Below, in pieces: positions 54,471-64,000 of a stretch of DNA of 64,000 nt. How positions within the stretch are numbered: the first letter of the stretch is position 1; each line of letters begins with the position of its first letter. The position numbers were made by a program, and so were the translations under genes. Source of the DNA: Gautieria morchelliformis (taxonomy: Eukaryota; Basidiomycota; Agaricomycetes; Gomphales; Gomphaceae); NCBI GenBank assembly GCA_015179125.1, contig WHVA01000194.1, positions 62,001 to 126,000 of the forward strand. The letters are read 5' to 3'. The notes below the pieces were generated by a model. The model ran no database searches. It worked only from the letters and a program-made list of their open reading frames with translations, and was not told where the DNA came from.

Positions 54471-55619
54471 ATGTCTCTCTCAATCACCCAAAGTTCGACG
54501 CGCCATCTCCCGCACGTTGACCTTGCTGGCGGCATTGATGGTCCACGTCCGTCAGACAGCCTTGTCTACGCAACCGGTCAGGCCTTCTCTGGGCCTTCTC
54601 ATCGCGATCCACATGCAGCTACTGCATTTGATCGGTGGACTAGTCTAGTCGAAGTCTGTGCCAGCATCAGGCCCACCTCCTTAAATGCTTTGGGTCCAGC
54701 TTCATCCCCCCTTCATTTCACATCACCCTTCCCAGACAATCCACCACTCTGCTTGCTTCCCACTTCCATGGTTCGAGCAGCATTCTCAGACACCGAGGAC
54801 GAGCCAAGAGCGACTCTTGCTAATAGCAATGAACATGGGATGATACCTCGCAACCGTAAGAGGCACGCATGCGAATTGTGTGACAAAGCTTTTGACAGAC
54901 CAAGCACGTTAAAAACGGTCAGTTTAGATACAGCACATGCCCATCAGTGCTCAGCTGCCCATTCATATATTCCTTTTGCTCACTGGCAGCATTTGCTTGT
55001 ACATACCGGAATCACACGTATGCCCCGCCTATCACCTTGCCTTTTACTTACATACCGAAGCTATTACCAGCTTTTTCCTGTCATATCTGTGGGCGCCGCT
55101 TCGGTGTACAGTCGAATTGCAACCGGCATATCAAACGTTGCGCAATACGTGAGGAACGCTTCCTCGCAAGACGTTCCGAATTTCAAGCCCTACAATCCGA
55201 AACGAATAGCCACTTCCCTCAAATTCAGCCAACCACTGAGAAGAAACTATCCGGCCCACGGTCACCCTCTCCACATAATGTTTCCAAGCCTAAGCGACCC
55301 CGTCGTAAACGCTCCCCATCAGTAACTTGGATACCACACTCACTCGCATCATTCACCATCTCAACGACGTCCCCTCCTGCCCCTTTGCCTCTTCCGCCTG
55401 TCAGACCGAAAGTTGCACACGAAGAACGCGACTCATACATGTCACATCATGCTCAACCATACACAGAGGAAGGCTGGAGCGGAAGACGTAAGTAATTAGT
55501 GACACGTCTTCGCTATCACAATACTAACTAGTTTTTTAATATCAGTACCAGGTCCCGCCCCACTTTCTGAGCATGGATATGCTAGTGTTTTCCAACGGCG
55601 GTATTCGTCGAGGGATTAA
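54471..55619 (+). CDS. C2H2 zinc-finger protein, probable transcription factor
   Basis: Four exons: 54471-54917, 54990-55017, 55071-55487, 55546-55619, 321 residues. Two tandem C2H2 fingers (residues about 137-187): CELCDKAFDRPSTLKTHLLVH, linker TGITPF, then CHICGRRFGVQSNCNRHIKRC, whose last ligand is Cys (C2HC). A second intron sits in the finger linker. The N-terminal 130 residues are Ser/Pro-rich with an acidic spot (SDTEDEP). After the fingers comes a basic PKRPRRKRSP stretch, a likely nuclear signal. This finger pair resembles stress- or conidiation-type fungal C2H2 regulators, but I cannot name an orthologue. An upstream in-frame ATG at 54336 is an alternative start. Confidence 0.8.
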
Positions 55620-56426
55620 TATCTCTACCAATGGACACGATGAAACGAAATAACCTTGTGATCTTTGCCTATGAAGTATATATATATGGGCCTGTTACAG
55701 ACTCCACATGTTGTTCATCAATTGTATTCGTTCCAAGTCTTGATCGTAGTTCTAACCGCCAGAGCTGAAAATGAAATTGACAGACCACAGTACTGATCCA
55801 TACATATGCTTCACTACTAAGGGTGTGAGAACACAACCAAATGCATGGATCCCACTCAGGCTCTAAACGTTTACCTTCACATATGAGTAACCAACCAGTG
55901 GACGCTTACATTCCTGCATGTTTAACAACGTCCCCTCTAAAATGCGAACATCAACAAGTAAATGGCTAGCCTGTGATTTACAATTAATGGATCGATAAGA
56001 TACCAAGAGATAATATCACAACGAATAGTCCATCTCGGCGATTCGTGCAGTAAGTCGACAGCTATGCATGGGGGTTGGGCACGTCAAGAATGGCCACCGG
56101 CCAGGCAAATTTGCAAGCTCTAGACCATGAGTTTTCCCATGTATACGTATGAAGAGTCATCGGGATACATCTCCCTGCCGCAACCTACGGTCGGTCGCAA
56201 ACCCGTCTACTCTGAATGGCGTTTCCACAGGCCCTTCAATGTGCGAAATTACCTTTGCCGAATGTTGCCTAGTCAAGCACAATCAGCTATGTTACCCCCT
56301 TTGTTTTTGGACATCTCGAGTGAATGACGGTATAATAAGGGATTGAAACGCACTTATAGTACTCTGCGTATCATCGCGAGCTCTAGGGAAATCACACAGA
56401 CATGTATTGTGCCATTCTGCAAGAAT
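55620..56426. other. Intergenic region between convergent C2H2 gene and NFU1
   Basis: 807 bp of 3' flanks. A 66-codon ORF at 56127-56327 has no recognisable features. TATATATATA at 55677-55686. Nothing else is supported. Confidence 0.4.
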
Positions 56427-57309
56427 TCAGTGAGTCGCAAATAGATGAAGGACAACGTCAGCTGACTTTGGATCTTTTTTCGTTTCCTTACGAGCTAGCT
56501 TTTGCTCGAATTTGTTGAATTCATCCATTGCAATAACCTCTTCTTCTCCCATCACCTGTCACGAATTACTCATGAGTGGATTAGAGACGAATTGGTGATG
56601 CAGACGTGCCTGCTCCACACCCTTGACCTCTGGGATGTAGTGCATTAGCATCCTTTCGATCCCAGTCTTCAATGTCACTGTACTCGAATCGCAGCCCCTA
56701 CAACTACCCTTCAGCATCAGCTTTACTAATCCACTCCCTTCTTCATCAAACCCCTTGTACTCGATATCACCCCCGTCCTCCATGATCGCAGGTCTTACTC
56801 GAGTGTCCAACAACTCTTTGATCATGGCTACTGTTTCAGAGTCTGAATCCAGAACCTTTGTGTCTTGTGGGCCGGCTGAGGCCTTATCCTCTTCACTACG
56901 AAACAAAGGCTGACCCGAGGTGAAATGCTCCATGAGAGTAGAATATATCTCGGGCTTTACGACGGACCAAGCGTTCTCCGAGTCTTTGGAAACAGTGACG
57001 AAATCGGGACCATAGAAGACGCTCTTGACACCTTCAACTCCCATGAGTCGGATGGCAAGAGGAGAAGCGAGAGCAGAGCGCGTATCGAGGAACTCCGCAG
57101 AGCCCGTTGACATAACGGCCACGCCTGGAATGAACTTCAATGAATCATCATTTGGCGTGGTTTCTGTCTGGATAAACATGGTGCGAACTAAAAATATAAG
57201 TCCCTAGGAAGCAATGTATAAAATTAAGTTGAATCTGCGTACTGAGTGACGGCGTTCTCGAAAGTGCTCCGCGTGCGGTCGACGAAAGGGCTGCTCTTGC
57301 GCGTAGCAT
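56427..57309 (-). CDS. NFU1: Mitochondrial iron-sulfur scaffold NFU1
   Basis: NFU1 delivers 4Fe-4S clusters to lipoate synthase, aconitase and complex I/II assembly in the mitochondrial matrix. Exons 57309-57243, 57187-56610 and 56555-56427, 257 residues. The N-terminus MLRARAALSSTARGALSRT is an Arg/Ala/Ser presequence. The Nfu N-terminal domain begins MFIQTETTPNDDSLKFIPG; the C-terminal NifU-like domain has MEDGGDIEYKGF and the cluster-binding CxxC in LKGSCRGCDSS. The second intron appears to start with GC (GAGCAG/GCACGT), since only this joins GVEQ to VMGEEEV in frame. Only 113 bp separates its ATG from that of the divergent UBE2W gene. Confidence 0.94.
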
Positions 57310-57422
57310 GGTGAACATCACGAATATCACGAATATCGGGGCAGGAAAAGCGAGTTATGTAATGGCGGTGGCTGTGTTCCGCCACCGTGCCTCAGTGCCT
57401 CCAGTCCCCCCGCGTGGCGACA
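57310..57422. promoter_or_regulatory. 113 bp shared promoter of NFU1 and UBE2W
   Basis: The two start codons face away from each other with only 113 bp between. It contains CACGAATATCACGAATATCGGGG, a direct repeat of CACGAATAT (57326-57344). Bidirectional transcription is inferred from the spacing. Confidence 0.6.
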
Positions 57423-58263
57423 ATGGCAAACATCTCCTCCAGACGATTGGCAAAGGAGCTCATGGAGTTTAAGACGTCGGAAGGCCCTACAGGTGAGATT
57501 AGTGCTATCAAACGCTCCCACATGCAGGTTACGTTCATCAGGCATCAAGCTCCTTAGGGCTGATGATTTCAAGACATGGTTACTTAGCATAGAAGTCATG
57601 GGTGAGAGCTTGTATCAGGTGAGTCCCAACATGGAAAAATGGCTGTCATGAACATTCCTCTGACCGGTGTCTACTCCAGGGTGAAGTGTTTGTGCTGCAG
57701 TTCACCTTTGAACCGGAATACCCAATTTCCTCACCGGAAGTGGTTTTTGTTACTGATAATGGATACCAAACACCAATCCATCCACATGTGTACTCTAATG
57801 GCCATGTGAGCTTTTCTCTAACGCTTGTACTTAATATTCAAATGCCAGCAGATTTGTGCCTCGATCCTGGGCCATGAGTGGTCTCCAGTACTTAGCGTTG
57901 CCTCGGTTTGTATTACACTACAAAGTATGCTTGCCTCATGCAAGGTATGTTGCTATTTCTCTTGATGCTGGCATCCCGTGACACCACGTGGTCGATTAGA
58001 AGAAGGAAAGGCGAGGGGACTTTCACTCTCGCCAGCAATAATGTCCGTATTAACTTTCCACAGGCCTGTGGATAATGATCGATACGTCAGAACCGCGCCC
58101 AAGTCGCCCAAGAAGGTATGTTCTAGGTTACCTTCTCTCACGACCTCGCTGATCCCAACAATAGACCCGTTTCCATTACGATGGTGTGTGCGATTCAGTG
58201 CGATCCGGTTTGCCAAAGCATGAACTAACTCCTCGCCGACCACTTCTGCCAGATGACACGTAG
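57423..58263 (+). CDS. UBE2W: Ubiquitin-conjugating enzyme E2 W (N-terminal ubiquitination type)
   Basis: E2s carry ubiquitin on a cysteine; UBE2W attaches it to protein N-termini. Eight exons fit: 57423-57492, 57542-57618, 57680-57805, 57852-57944, 58000-58010, 58064-58115, 58165-58183, 58253-58263, 152 residues (human UBE2W 151). Features: SSRRLAKELMEFKTSEGPTG, FVLQFTFEPEYPISSPEVVF, and the active-site block HPHVYSNGHICASILGHEWS, with Cys in NGHIC. UBE2W lacks the usual HPN and has HPH here, as in the family. The C-terminus DDDT matches the family's WYHDDTC-like end. The fifth intron seems to use a GC donor (GGAAAG/GCGAGG). Two exons are only 11 nt. Confidence 0.92.
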
Positions 58264-58637
58264 GTCACTCTACGCTGGTTTAATTCATTGTAAATGACTT
58301 GTGTTCAGTGTTTGATAGCCGTTTTGCCCCATTTCCGTTCTTTTCTAGCATTCATCCTGTCAGATTACTTCTAATGTCGCATTGCTACACTCAGTCTCTC
58401 TCTGATGTATTTGCAGCTCTGCCCTTCATTGGAACACGTTTACCTCATGTCGCTCGTATTCTACAACTCTTATAGATGGGCAAAACTTTAGTGACCACAA
58501 TCGAGCAAAACCTTCCATCTTTACAGACACAACTTCGACAATTGAGTCAGTGATTAAGGCTCAGAGACTAGACCACTCTATATTAAGCTCCCTGCAGTAA
58601 GCTGCTGCTTGTAACATCCTCCGGATGCCTTTGGACT

Positions 58638-60325
58638 TCACCTTGAGTTATCAGCCTCGGAGTTGGTTCGCAAAGGACTGCATTGCCTTTTGCCCATTCC
58701 AGTGGTCCCAAAATGATCTCCGCAGCTCCCGCCACACTCTGAACCACATCCGCACCTTCCACCAGCACACTTGCACCTCCCTGCACAGCAATTCAAAGGT
58801 GGTAATTGTACCAGCCCAGACGCCCTGTTCCTACTCTTTGCGCCATTCTTATGGTATACCCTTAGATTAGTAGCGTCAAGGACTCCCGGTCCATTCCCAA
58901 GTAATGATGGAGGAGGGGGCGGAAGACGCGAAGCCATAGCATAGAAATGGTCCAGCGTAGACATGCCCCCACCTAAGAGTGAATGTGAATGTCTAGAGTC
59001 TTCCTCAGGTTCACCATGAGGCTCGAACGACCCAGTAGTGGATGTCGATAGTACAACAGAAGAAGGAAGAGAAAGGCCACCCATGTGATCCACGCATGAC
59101 TGACATTTATCAGGACAAGCTTCGGCAGATGAAGTGGATAGCTCCACACCACGATGCCTGGCCGTAGTGGTGAATGGCTGGAAAAGAGAAGAGCGGGAAA
59201 CTCACTCCTGACAACCCGGGCAAACACACGTACTGCCGCATCCGCACCTATCGAACATATCTACGGAACTGCCGCCTGTGTCAACGGTAGGTGGGCAGAT
59301 CTTGCTGACAGAGGGAAGGCTTTGAAGGTGTGCATTATCTGGCTCGTCACAAAGGGATACGACAGGGGGAAGAATCAACATATTGTTATGTCGTTCTGGG
59401 GATCTTTCACGAAGCGATGAAGTAGGAATGGACAGACGAAGGGGTCTTGCATCAGACGATCGGGTGTGGGGAATGTCGGCCAAGTGTCTCTGTTCTCGTT
59501 GGGCAGCGGCTGAGCGAGTGCGCATTCTACTTTCAGAACCAATGCTTTCGTCGGAGTGAGGGGTATCGGGAGGTGCGCTCCCACCATCGCAGCACTGCGT
59601 CGTCGTAGCCACCGATGAGTTGGCCTCTTGGCTAACCTTATTCGAATTGCTAGAACGAGAACATAGACACTTCCATACAGATTTGCACTTGCAAGGATTG
59701 AGGAGGTTAGCCACTGCCCACAGTGCACACAGAACCGGAAATTAGCATGGTATTTCCCTGATCAGACATCGTTTACCTTTTTGTTTGGAGTTCAAGTCAT
59801 TAGGGGTTGTCCCTGCAGCACACAAATCCTTGAGACCGTTGGGGAACGTTGGGGTGCTTGGAAGGTTTCTTCGAGCTGTCGAATTCAGTTTCGTACTTAG
59901 GCATTAAAAAAATTCCAAAATACATTTGACATACCTGGACGACGAGTCGGTGTAGTAAGGAGAGAAATAGGAGGTGTCAACGGTATAGAGCTAGTAGATG
60001 CAGGAGGTGCGGGGACGTCAGAGCAATTGCATTTGACGTGCATGCGCTTGCTACTTCGCAAGTCCCTGCACTTGTCGCATTGTGAAACTGGACGACCTTT
60101 CTTCTTGATTTCAAACAGAGGACGGTCTGTATGGTGACAAGAAGAAGAGCGGTGGCCTTTAATGCAGGAGGCACTAGTGGGTACGGCAGGAAAGGGAATG
60201 AAATACAGACTGCAATAAAATAAGAATAGACTTGCCACGCATATTTCTGACTATTAACAAAAACCTTTGAAGAATATGAGACCTGTGGCGACGGAATTAA
60301 CTGTGATGACGAAGTAACTCACCAT
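58638..60325 (-). CDS. Copper-fist transcription factor (Mac1/Cuf1/Ace1 family)
   Basis: Copper-fist proteins sense Cu(I) and control copper uptake or metallothionein genes. Exons on the minus strand: 60325-60323 (only ATG), 60264-60236, 60173-59935, 59875-59777, 59713-59206, 59157-58638, 465 residues. The copper fist begins MVFVNSQKYACASCIKGHR, with SSSCHHTDRPLFEIKKKGRP (minor-groove KGRP motif) and CDKCRDLR, CNCSD. Three later Cys clusters: NPCKCKSVWKCLCS (about 127-140), RCGCGSTCVCPGCQ (about 277-292), and a CxCx4CxCx3Cx3CxxH cluster near residue 430 (RCKCAGGRCGCGSECGGSCGDH), similar to the Cu-sensing REP motifs of Mac1/Cuf1. The second intron starts with GC (GCAAGT). Activator or copper-induced repressor mode cannot be told. 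Confidence 0.92.
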
Positions 60326-61106
60326 TGAGATGTGTGATATGACAGTAAGTATGACAGTAAGAGTATCCCCGAGCGGGCCGGGTCACGTGACCTAGCGCTC
60401 AGGAACTAAGGCGAAAAAGCAAGTTTTCCACTAACGTGTGTTGACATCGTACCAGGCATGTTGGCACCATGGTAGGTCTGCCAAGCAGGATCAGTTACGA
60501 GACCACCCAAACACAAGTAATAAGTACTTGACGTGTCTTGACGACGAACGTTGAGACATCCGCGTTGGGATTAGGCGGACAACTGTATAGGGACGGGAGG
60601 TCGCGCGAGCCTGAAAACATTATAACAAGATCAAGACTGTATAACATAGGGACATACCGGTATGGACAAAATAGCCAGCTCTAGCTGCGCACAGGCTACA
60701 ACGCAGTCCGGGCCTCACGGGAATGGTAAGTGTAAGTGGATTGCCCATAGATGCAGCTCAACGTGGCTAGAGTGAATATTATGAAAAGATTTGGAGGCAG
60801 CTTCAGGCTCTCGCTCAGACAATTCCAACTCGTTAATTCCTATACGTAAGTATAAGTACGATGGTGGTAGTAAACCATAGCTGGCGGCGAAAATGCCTCA
60901 TCAAGGACGATCAAAATTCTCACGACTTGGAGCTGGCGGATGTGGCAACTACTTTATGCTTTGTACATGTGTCTTTCAGAGGATAACGCAAGGATGGCGC
61001 TACGCCCGATGCAAATTCACAATTAAATGCAATCGGGTACCCTGAAAGTAGACGAAGAGTAGGTGAAGCCAGGAAACGAATATCTCACCATCGGACAAAA
61101 TTGTCT
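60326..61106. other. Copper-fist promoter region and PSD 3' flank
   Basis: 781 bp without a supported gene. A palindrome GGGTCACGTGACC (E-box core CACGTG) lies at 60379-60391. CTTGACGTGTC and similar GTGTTGAC repeats occur at 60435-60540. No RNA gene seen. Confidence 0.4.
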
Positions 61107-62965
61107 TCACTTCACTTGGCTAGTAGTGGCAGGCACATTCACCTTACTTTTACCCTCTGGCAGATATCCAAGCCTCTGTCCGACTTTTACCTTCTCGCCC
61201 TCACGCACGGCGAACTCAAACCGTTTTGGGGCCTCAAGCACGAGTACGATCGTTGATCCCAAGCAAAACCCGCCCATTTCCTCTCCACGTTTGAGTGCCT
61301 GCCCACGAAGAAGTGGCGAGGCCGAAGAGTATGAGGCTTCTGCATAGGAACCTGGCGGTGGGTCCGGGGCAGACTTGTGTGCATGCCGCACATTGGTCCG
61401 CAGTGCTGAATCAAAGTTTATCTTGATCGACCCCACGTTAGTAGCGCCTGAGTCACCATCCTTGATTAGATAATGTGCTATACCGCGTCCGAGTACGCAC
61501 CAACAGGCACCATGCCAAAGAAGCCATACGACCATCGACCTAAGAGCGCGACCCGCTCATTAAGCACGAACAGATTTTGAAGTCTTTTTGCCATGTACGG
61601 CGAAACTGAGAAAAGATCGCCTGGAAATATTGTGAGAAGTGTCAATGGACTGAATCCCCCAATGATGGTGACCTACCAATGAAATGCCGCCTTCGTTCGA
61701 CGACCCAATTTGAGGGGCTATGGAACCGGTGATAATCTCCTGGCGCAAGGTAAATGACGGCGAAGAACAAAGAGTTCCCGGGTCTTAATCCCGTAACATA
61801 CGTCCCCTTCGTCCCTTCGTCTCCAGTGGATGCCAACCCTTTCGAAAGAGATGATGAAAGCCCCATGGAAACGGCAACTTCAGTGTCATGCGACAAAGAA
61901 TCGCCGAGTACTGCTGGAGGTACGGATGCGTCCGTTTCTGGTCCTTCGCGCCTGGATCGCTGGTGGGCTGCTGAAGCGTCAACAGCCTCATCCGTAGAAT
62001 GTGACTCCTCGTACGAGGATTCTCCGCCAATAAGTTGTCCTAAAGAATATTCTATTCCGTTGACATTTGCAAATTGAGAGTCCATGACAATGCTGTGGTC
62101 TTTATTCGTGCGGCTCGAAACCGGTGGTGTGGCTGCATCACTGGCAGAGGAGGAAGGGGATGAAGATGAAAGGGGAGAACCGAGCAGTGCATCAAGAGAA
62201 TATGTAATGCCTTTAACCTGTTCGACGCGCCCGAGATCGCTCACTGTTCCAAGATGAAGAACTCTGCCGTCGGCGGGTGAAACCTAAGCAGAGAGTGAGT
62301 AGCGACACGGATGACGAGCGATATAGGCGCACAAGAACCGCATCATCGATAGGTCTAGCATCAGGTGATAGTTTTCTATAGAAAAATTCCCCGAGACTCT
62401 TGTAAGCCTTCAAATCCCGTAGCTCAATCTCGTCAAGATTACAACCGAAAATGAAAGCATATAGCTTGAAGCCAAAAGGTCTAAACCACACAGGAAGCTC
62501 GAGGGAATTCAAATATCCCCACAAACGAGACATGGAGCGCAGGGGAAGAGCGCCGATGACGTGGATATGGAGGGGTCCTTTTAGTCTGATAACATCTCCG
62601 CCAGGAGAAGCGAAAACTTCTGCGGAGTCTGTCTCTTGTTCTACGGGGTATTGGCTGTTCCAATGATGCTTTCGAAATTGGATGACTAGAAGGAGACCGA
62701 TGCCAATGGAAAGTGGTAGCGGGTACCACTTTGTAGGAGTCGTGCGCCAGGCATGGATGAGTCTGTCTGCAGGGGATCAGACGATTCAACATGACCTTTC
62801 GATTAACATACGGTACAAAGGGGAATTAGGAGGGGGCTTTGAGCTAGATGAGAGTAGTCGTCGAGGCGGTCGTGGCTGAAAGCTGAGGGAGCGACTGAAG
62901 CTGCATTTTGAGGGACGTCGAATTGTACGAGGTAACGAGAAGATGGGGTGACTCGAGAGGGGCAT
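61107..62965 (-). CDS. PSD1: Phosphatidylserine decarboxylase, mitochondrial type (Psd1)
   Basis: It converts phosphatidylserine to phosphatidylethanolamine at the inner mitochondrial membrane. Exons: 62965-62812, 62766-62333, 62283-61677, 61620-61501, 61447-61107, 551 residues. The N-terminus (about 55 residues, Arg/Ser/Pro-rich, no acidic residues) is a presequence. A membrane segment [18 protein letters not shown] (about residues 65-82) follows. Decarboxylase motifs: [44 protein letters not shown], and the self-cleavage site [12 protein letters not shown], where the LGST Ser becomes the pyruvoyl group. An unusual Ser-rich insert lies at about residues 225-320. The start lies 178 bp from that of divergent MED21. 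Confidence 0.94.
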
Positions 62966-63143
62966 GCCACCAGGAAGAACCGCGCGAATCCAGCCGCTTA
63001 GGTGATATGCCGCTTAGGTGATATAATCAGCGCCTTCAACACCTCTCAGACCAGTGTCTCGCATTTGGAGATCTGTGCCCAAGAGGCGTCGTCAACAGAC
63101 TAACGTGCATGTCCCTTGCGCGATGCTAGAGCAACTGACGCAC
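62966..63143. promoter_or_regulatory. 178 bp shared promoter of PSD1 and MED21 with a 16 bp tandem repeat
   Basis: GCCGCTTAGGTGATAT occurs twice in tandem at 62993-63008 and 63009-63024. It lies between two divergent start codons. A regulatory role is inferred only. Confidence 0.55.
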
Positions 63144-63768
63144 ATGGACCGCATTTCCCAAATTCAAAATGGCGTCGAGGAGGCAAGCTCGCCCTAAGCC
63201 CAACACGCCCTAATACTAAGCTCCCACAGCTCCTCACTATCATGTCTAGCAGCATTGTGTATCTGCACACGCGCACTTCATTCAAGCAAGTCAGCGAAGA
63301 AATCCCAATCACCCGGCAGCGTAACGCAGAAAAACATGATCCTCCAGACGTATTTGAAGGTGCCAACCATGTGCTATTTTATACTATGCATGTTAATGGG
63401 GTGGCACATACAGCCAACCAAAAGGAGTTGGTCACTGATCTGGTTCGGAAGGCTAAAGAAATCGAGTATCTTATCGAATCCTTACCTGTCCCAGAACCCG
63501 AGGAAGCACAGGCGCGTCTCTCCCGTTAGTATATGTTCTATATAACCAAGTTTCCTTCTTAGGCGTTGCGCCTGGAACATCTGGAAAAAGAAATGCAGAT
63601 CGCCAACGAGGAGTACCGTGTGGCGATGGTGCGAGCCAGTATGATTTCTCGTTGCTTCCCTCTCTCGATCCCACGACCGAACGCGTATGTGCAGAGAAAT
63701 TGCACGCGCATATAACGGAAATACTGCGAGAAATGCTCAGCAATGGCGAGTCGCCTCCAGAAACTTGA
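63144..63768 (+). CDS. MED21: Mediator complex subunit 21 (Srb7)
   Basis: MED21 heterodimerises with MED7 in the Mediator middle module, the co-activator bridging regulators and RNA polymerase II. Five exons fit: 63144-63182, 63230-63359, 63414-63511, 63563-63638, 63695-63768, 138 residues, the usual size. Motifs: MDRISQIQNGVEELLTIMS (N-terminal helix), YLHTRTSFKQVSEE, ELVTDLVRKAKEIEYLIESLP, then a long helix ending LREMLSNGE. The ATG at 63144 gives the family's M-DR-I/L-Q-Q start; an upstream in-frame ATG lies at 63123. The first intron (GAGGAG/GCAAGC) and third (CACAG/GCGCGT) both appear to have GC donors. Confidence 0.88.
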
Positions 63769-64000
63769 ACGCTTCCCATGGACTACGAGTAGGATGTAGT
63801 TCCCATTGGACTGTCAGCTGATTCTGCCAGTGTGTATTGCGTGGTCAGTAGCATGCTCCACCACGGTCACATGCTGTGAAACTAAAGCATCCCACGTTTA
63901 AGTCAGGACGGTGCTCAGCGGGTGTAAATCCGGCTTCCCAGGTTGTGCACATCAGTGCGACTACCATGTCTGGCTTGTGCCTTCTCCTTGTAAGCAGGGC

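Noticed and set aside
56127..56327. 66-codon ORF downstream of the C2H2 gene
   Set aside because: In a 3' intergenic region with no homology I recognise.
1..64000. CRISPR arrays, rRNA and tRNA genes
   Set aside because: No regularly spaced repeat array is present, and I saw no convincing tRNA cloverleaf or rRNA segment by eye; a tRNA scan was not possible.

Overview
The window looks like a chromosome segment of a filamentous basidiomycete (Agaricomycetes). The host genes are cut by many 45-70 bp introns with short exons, one of them a bare start codon, and encode typical fungal orthologues. The left part is packed with Ty3/gypsy chromoviruses and Ty1/copia elements. The style resembles Rhizoctonia or other Cantharellales; this is recognition, not proof.

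Region 1 (1-38154) is a nested retrotransposon graveyard with no intact host gene. I separate these families. A is a Ty3/gypsy chromovirus with a ~210 bp TGTAAA...TTTACA LTR and an extra ~700-codon ORF between pol and the 3' LTR; six partial copies are present. B is a Tf1/sushi-like chromovirus with a 630-700 bp TGTTACG...CGTAACA LTR, extremely rich in TTCCG, with a self-priming signature and an antisense zinc-cluster ORF near its 3' LTR; there are two partial copies and three solo LTRs. C is a long LTR carrying an array of TGAGTCA sites. E and F are further LTR families. G and H are copia elements. There is also a 1 kb X-Y-X'-Y' fold-back insertion. Perfect 5 bp target duplications around five solo LTRs let the nesting be read directly. 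CpG-to-TpG/CpA decay between copies indicates methylation or RIP-like mutation.

Region 2 (38155-42620) is a transition zone. It holds a broken DnaJ (Scj1/DNAJB11-type) gene cut off by the family B LTR, a degenerate GC-rich tandem repeat, an orphan family B chromodomain, and a 1.57 kb TA-flanked terminal-inverted-repeat element without a recognisable transposase.

Region 3 (42621-63768) is gene dense. In order: TAF5 (+), MDV1 mitochondrial fission adaptor (-), LIP2 octanoyltransferase (-), an unrecognised membrane protein (-), p23/SBA1 Hsp90 co-chaperone (-), nitronate monooxygenase (+), a two-finger C2H2 protein (+), NFU1 Fe-S scaffold (-), a UBE2W-type E2 (+), a copper-fist regulator (-), phosphatidylserine decarboxylase (-) and MED21 (+). 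All exon models were built by eye from splice sites and family homology. Exon phases sum correctly for every gene, but boundaries are predictions. LIP2 and NFU1 both act in the mitochondrial lipoate/Fe-S pathway, and MDV1 and PSD also serve mitochondria. TAF5 and MED21 belong to the general transcription machinery. NFU1/UBE2W and PSD/MED21 are tight head-to-head pairs. Several introns here appear to be GC-AG.
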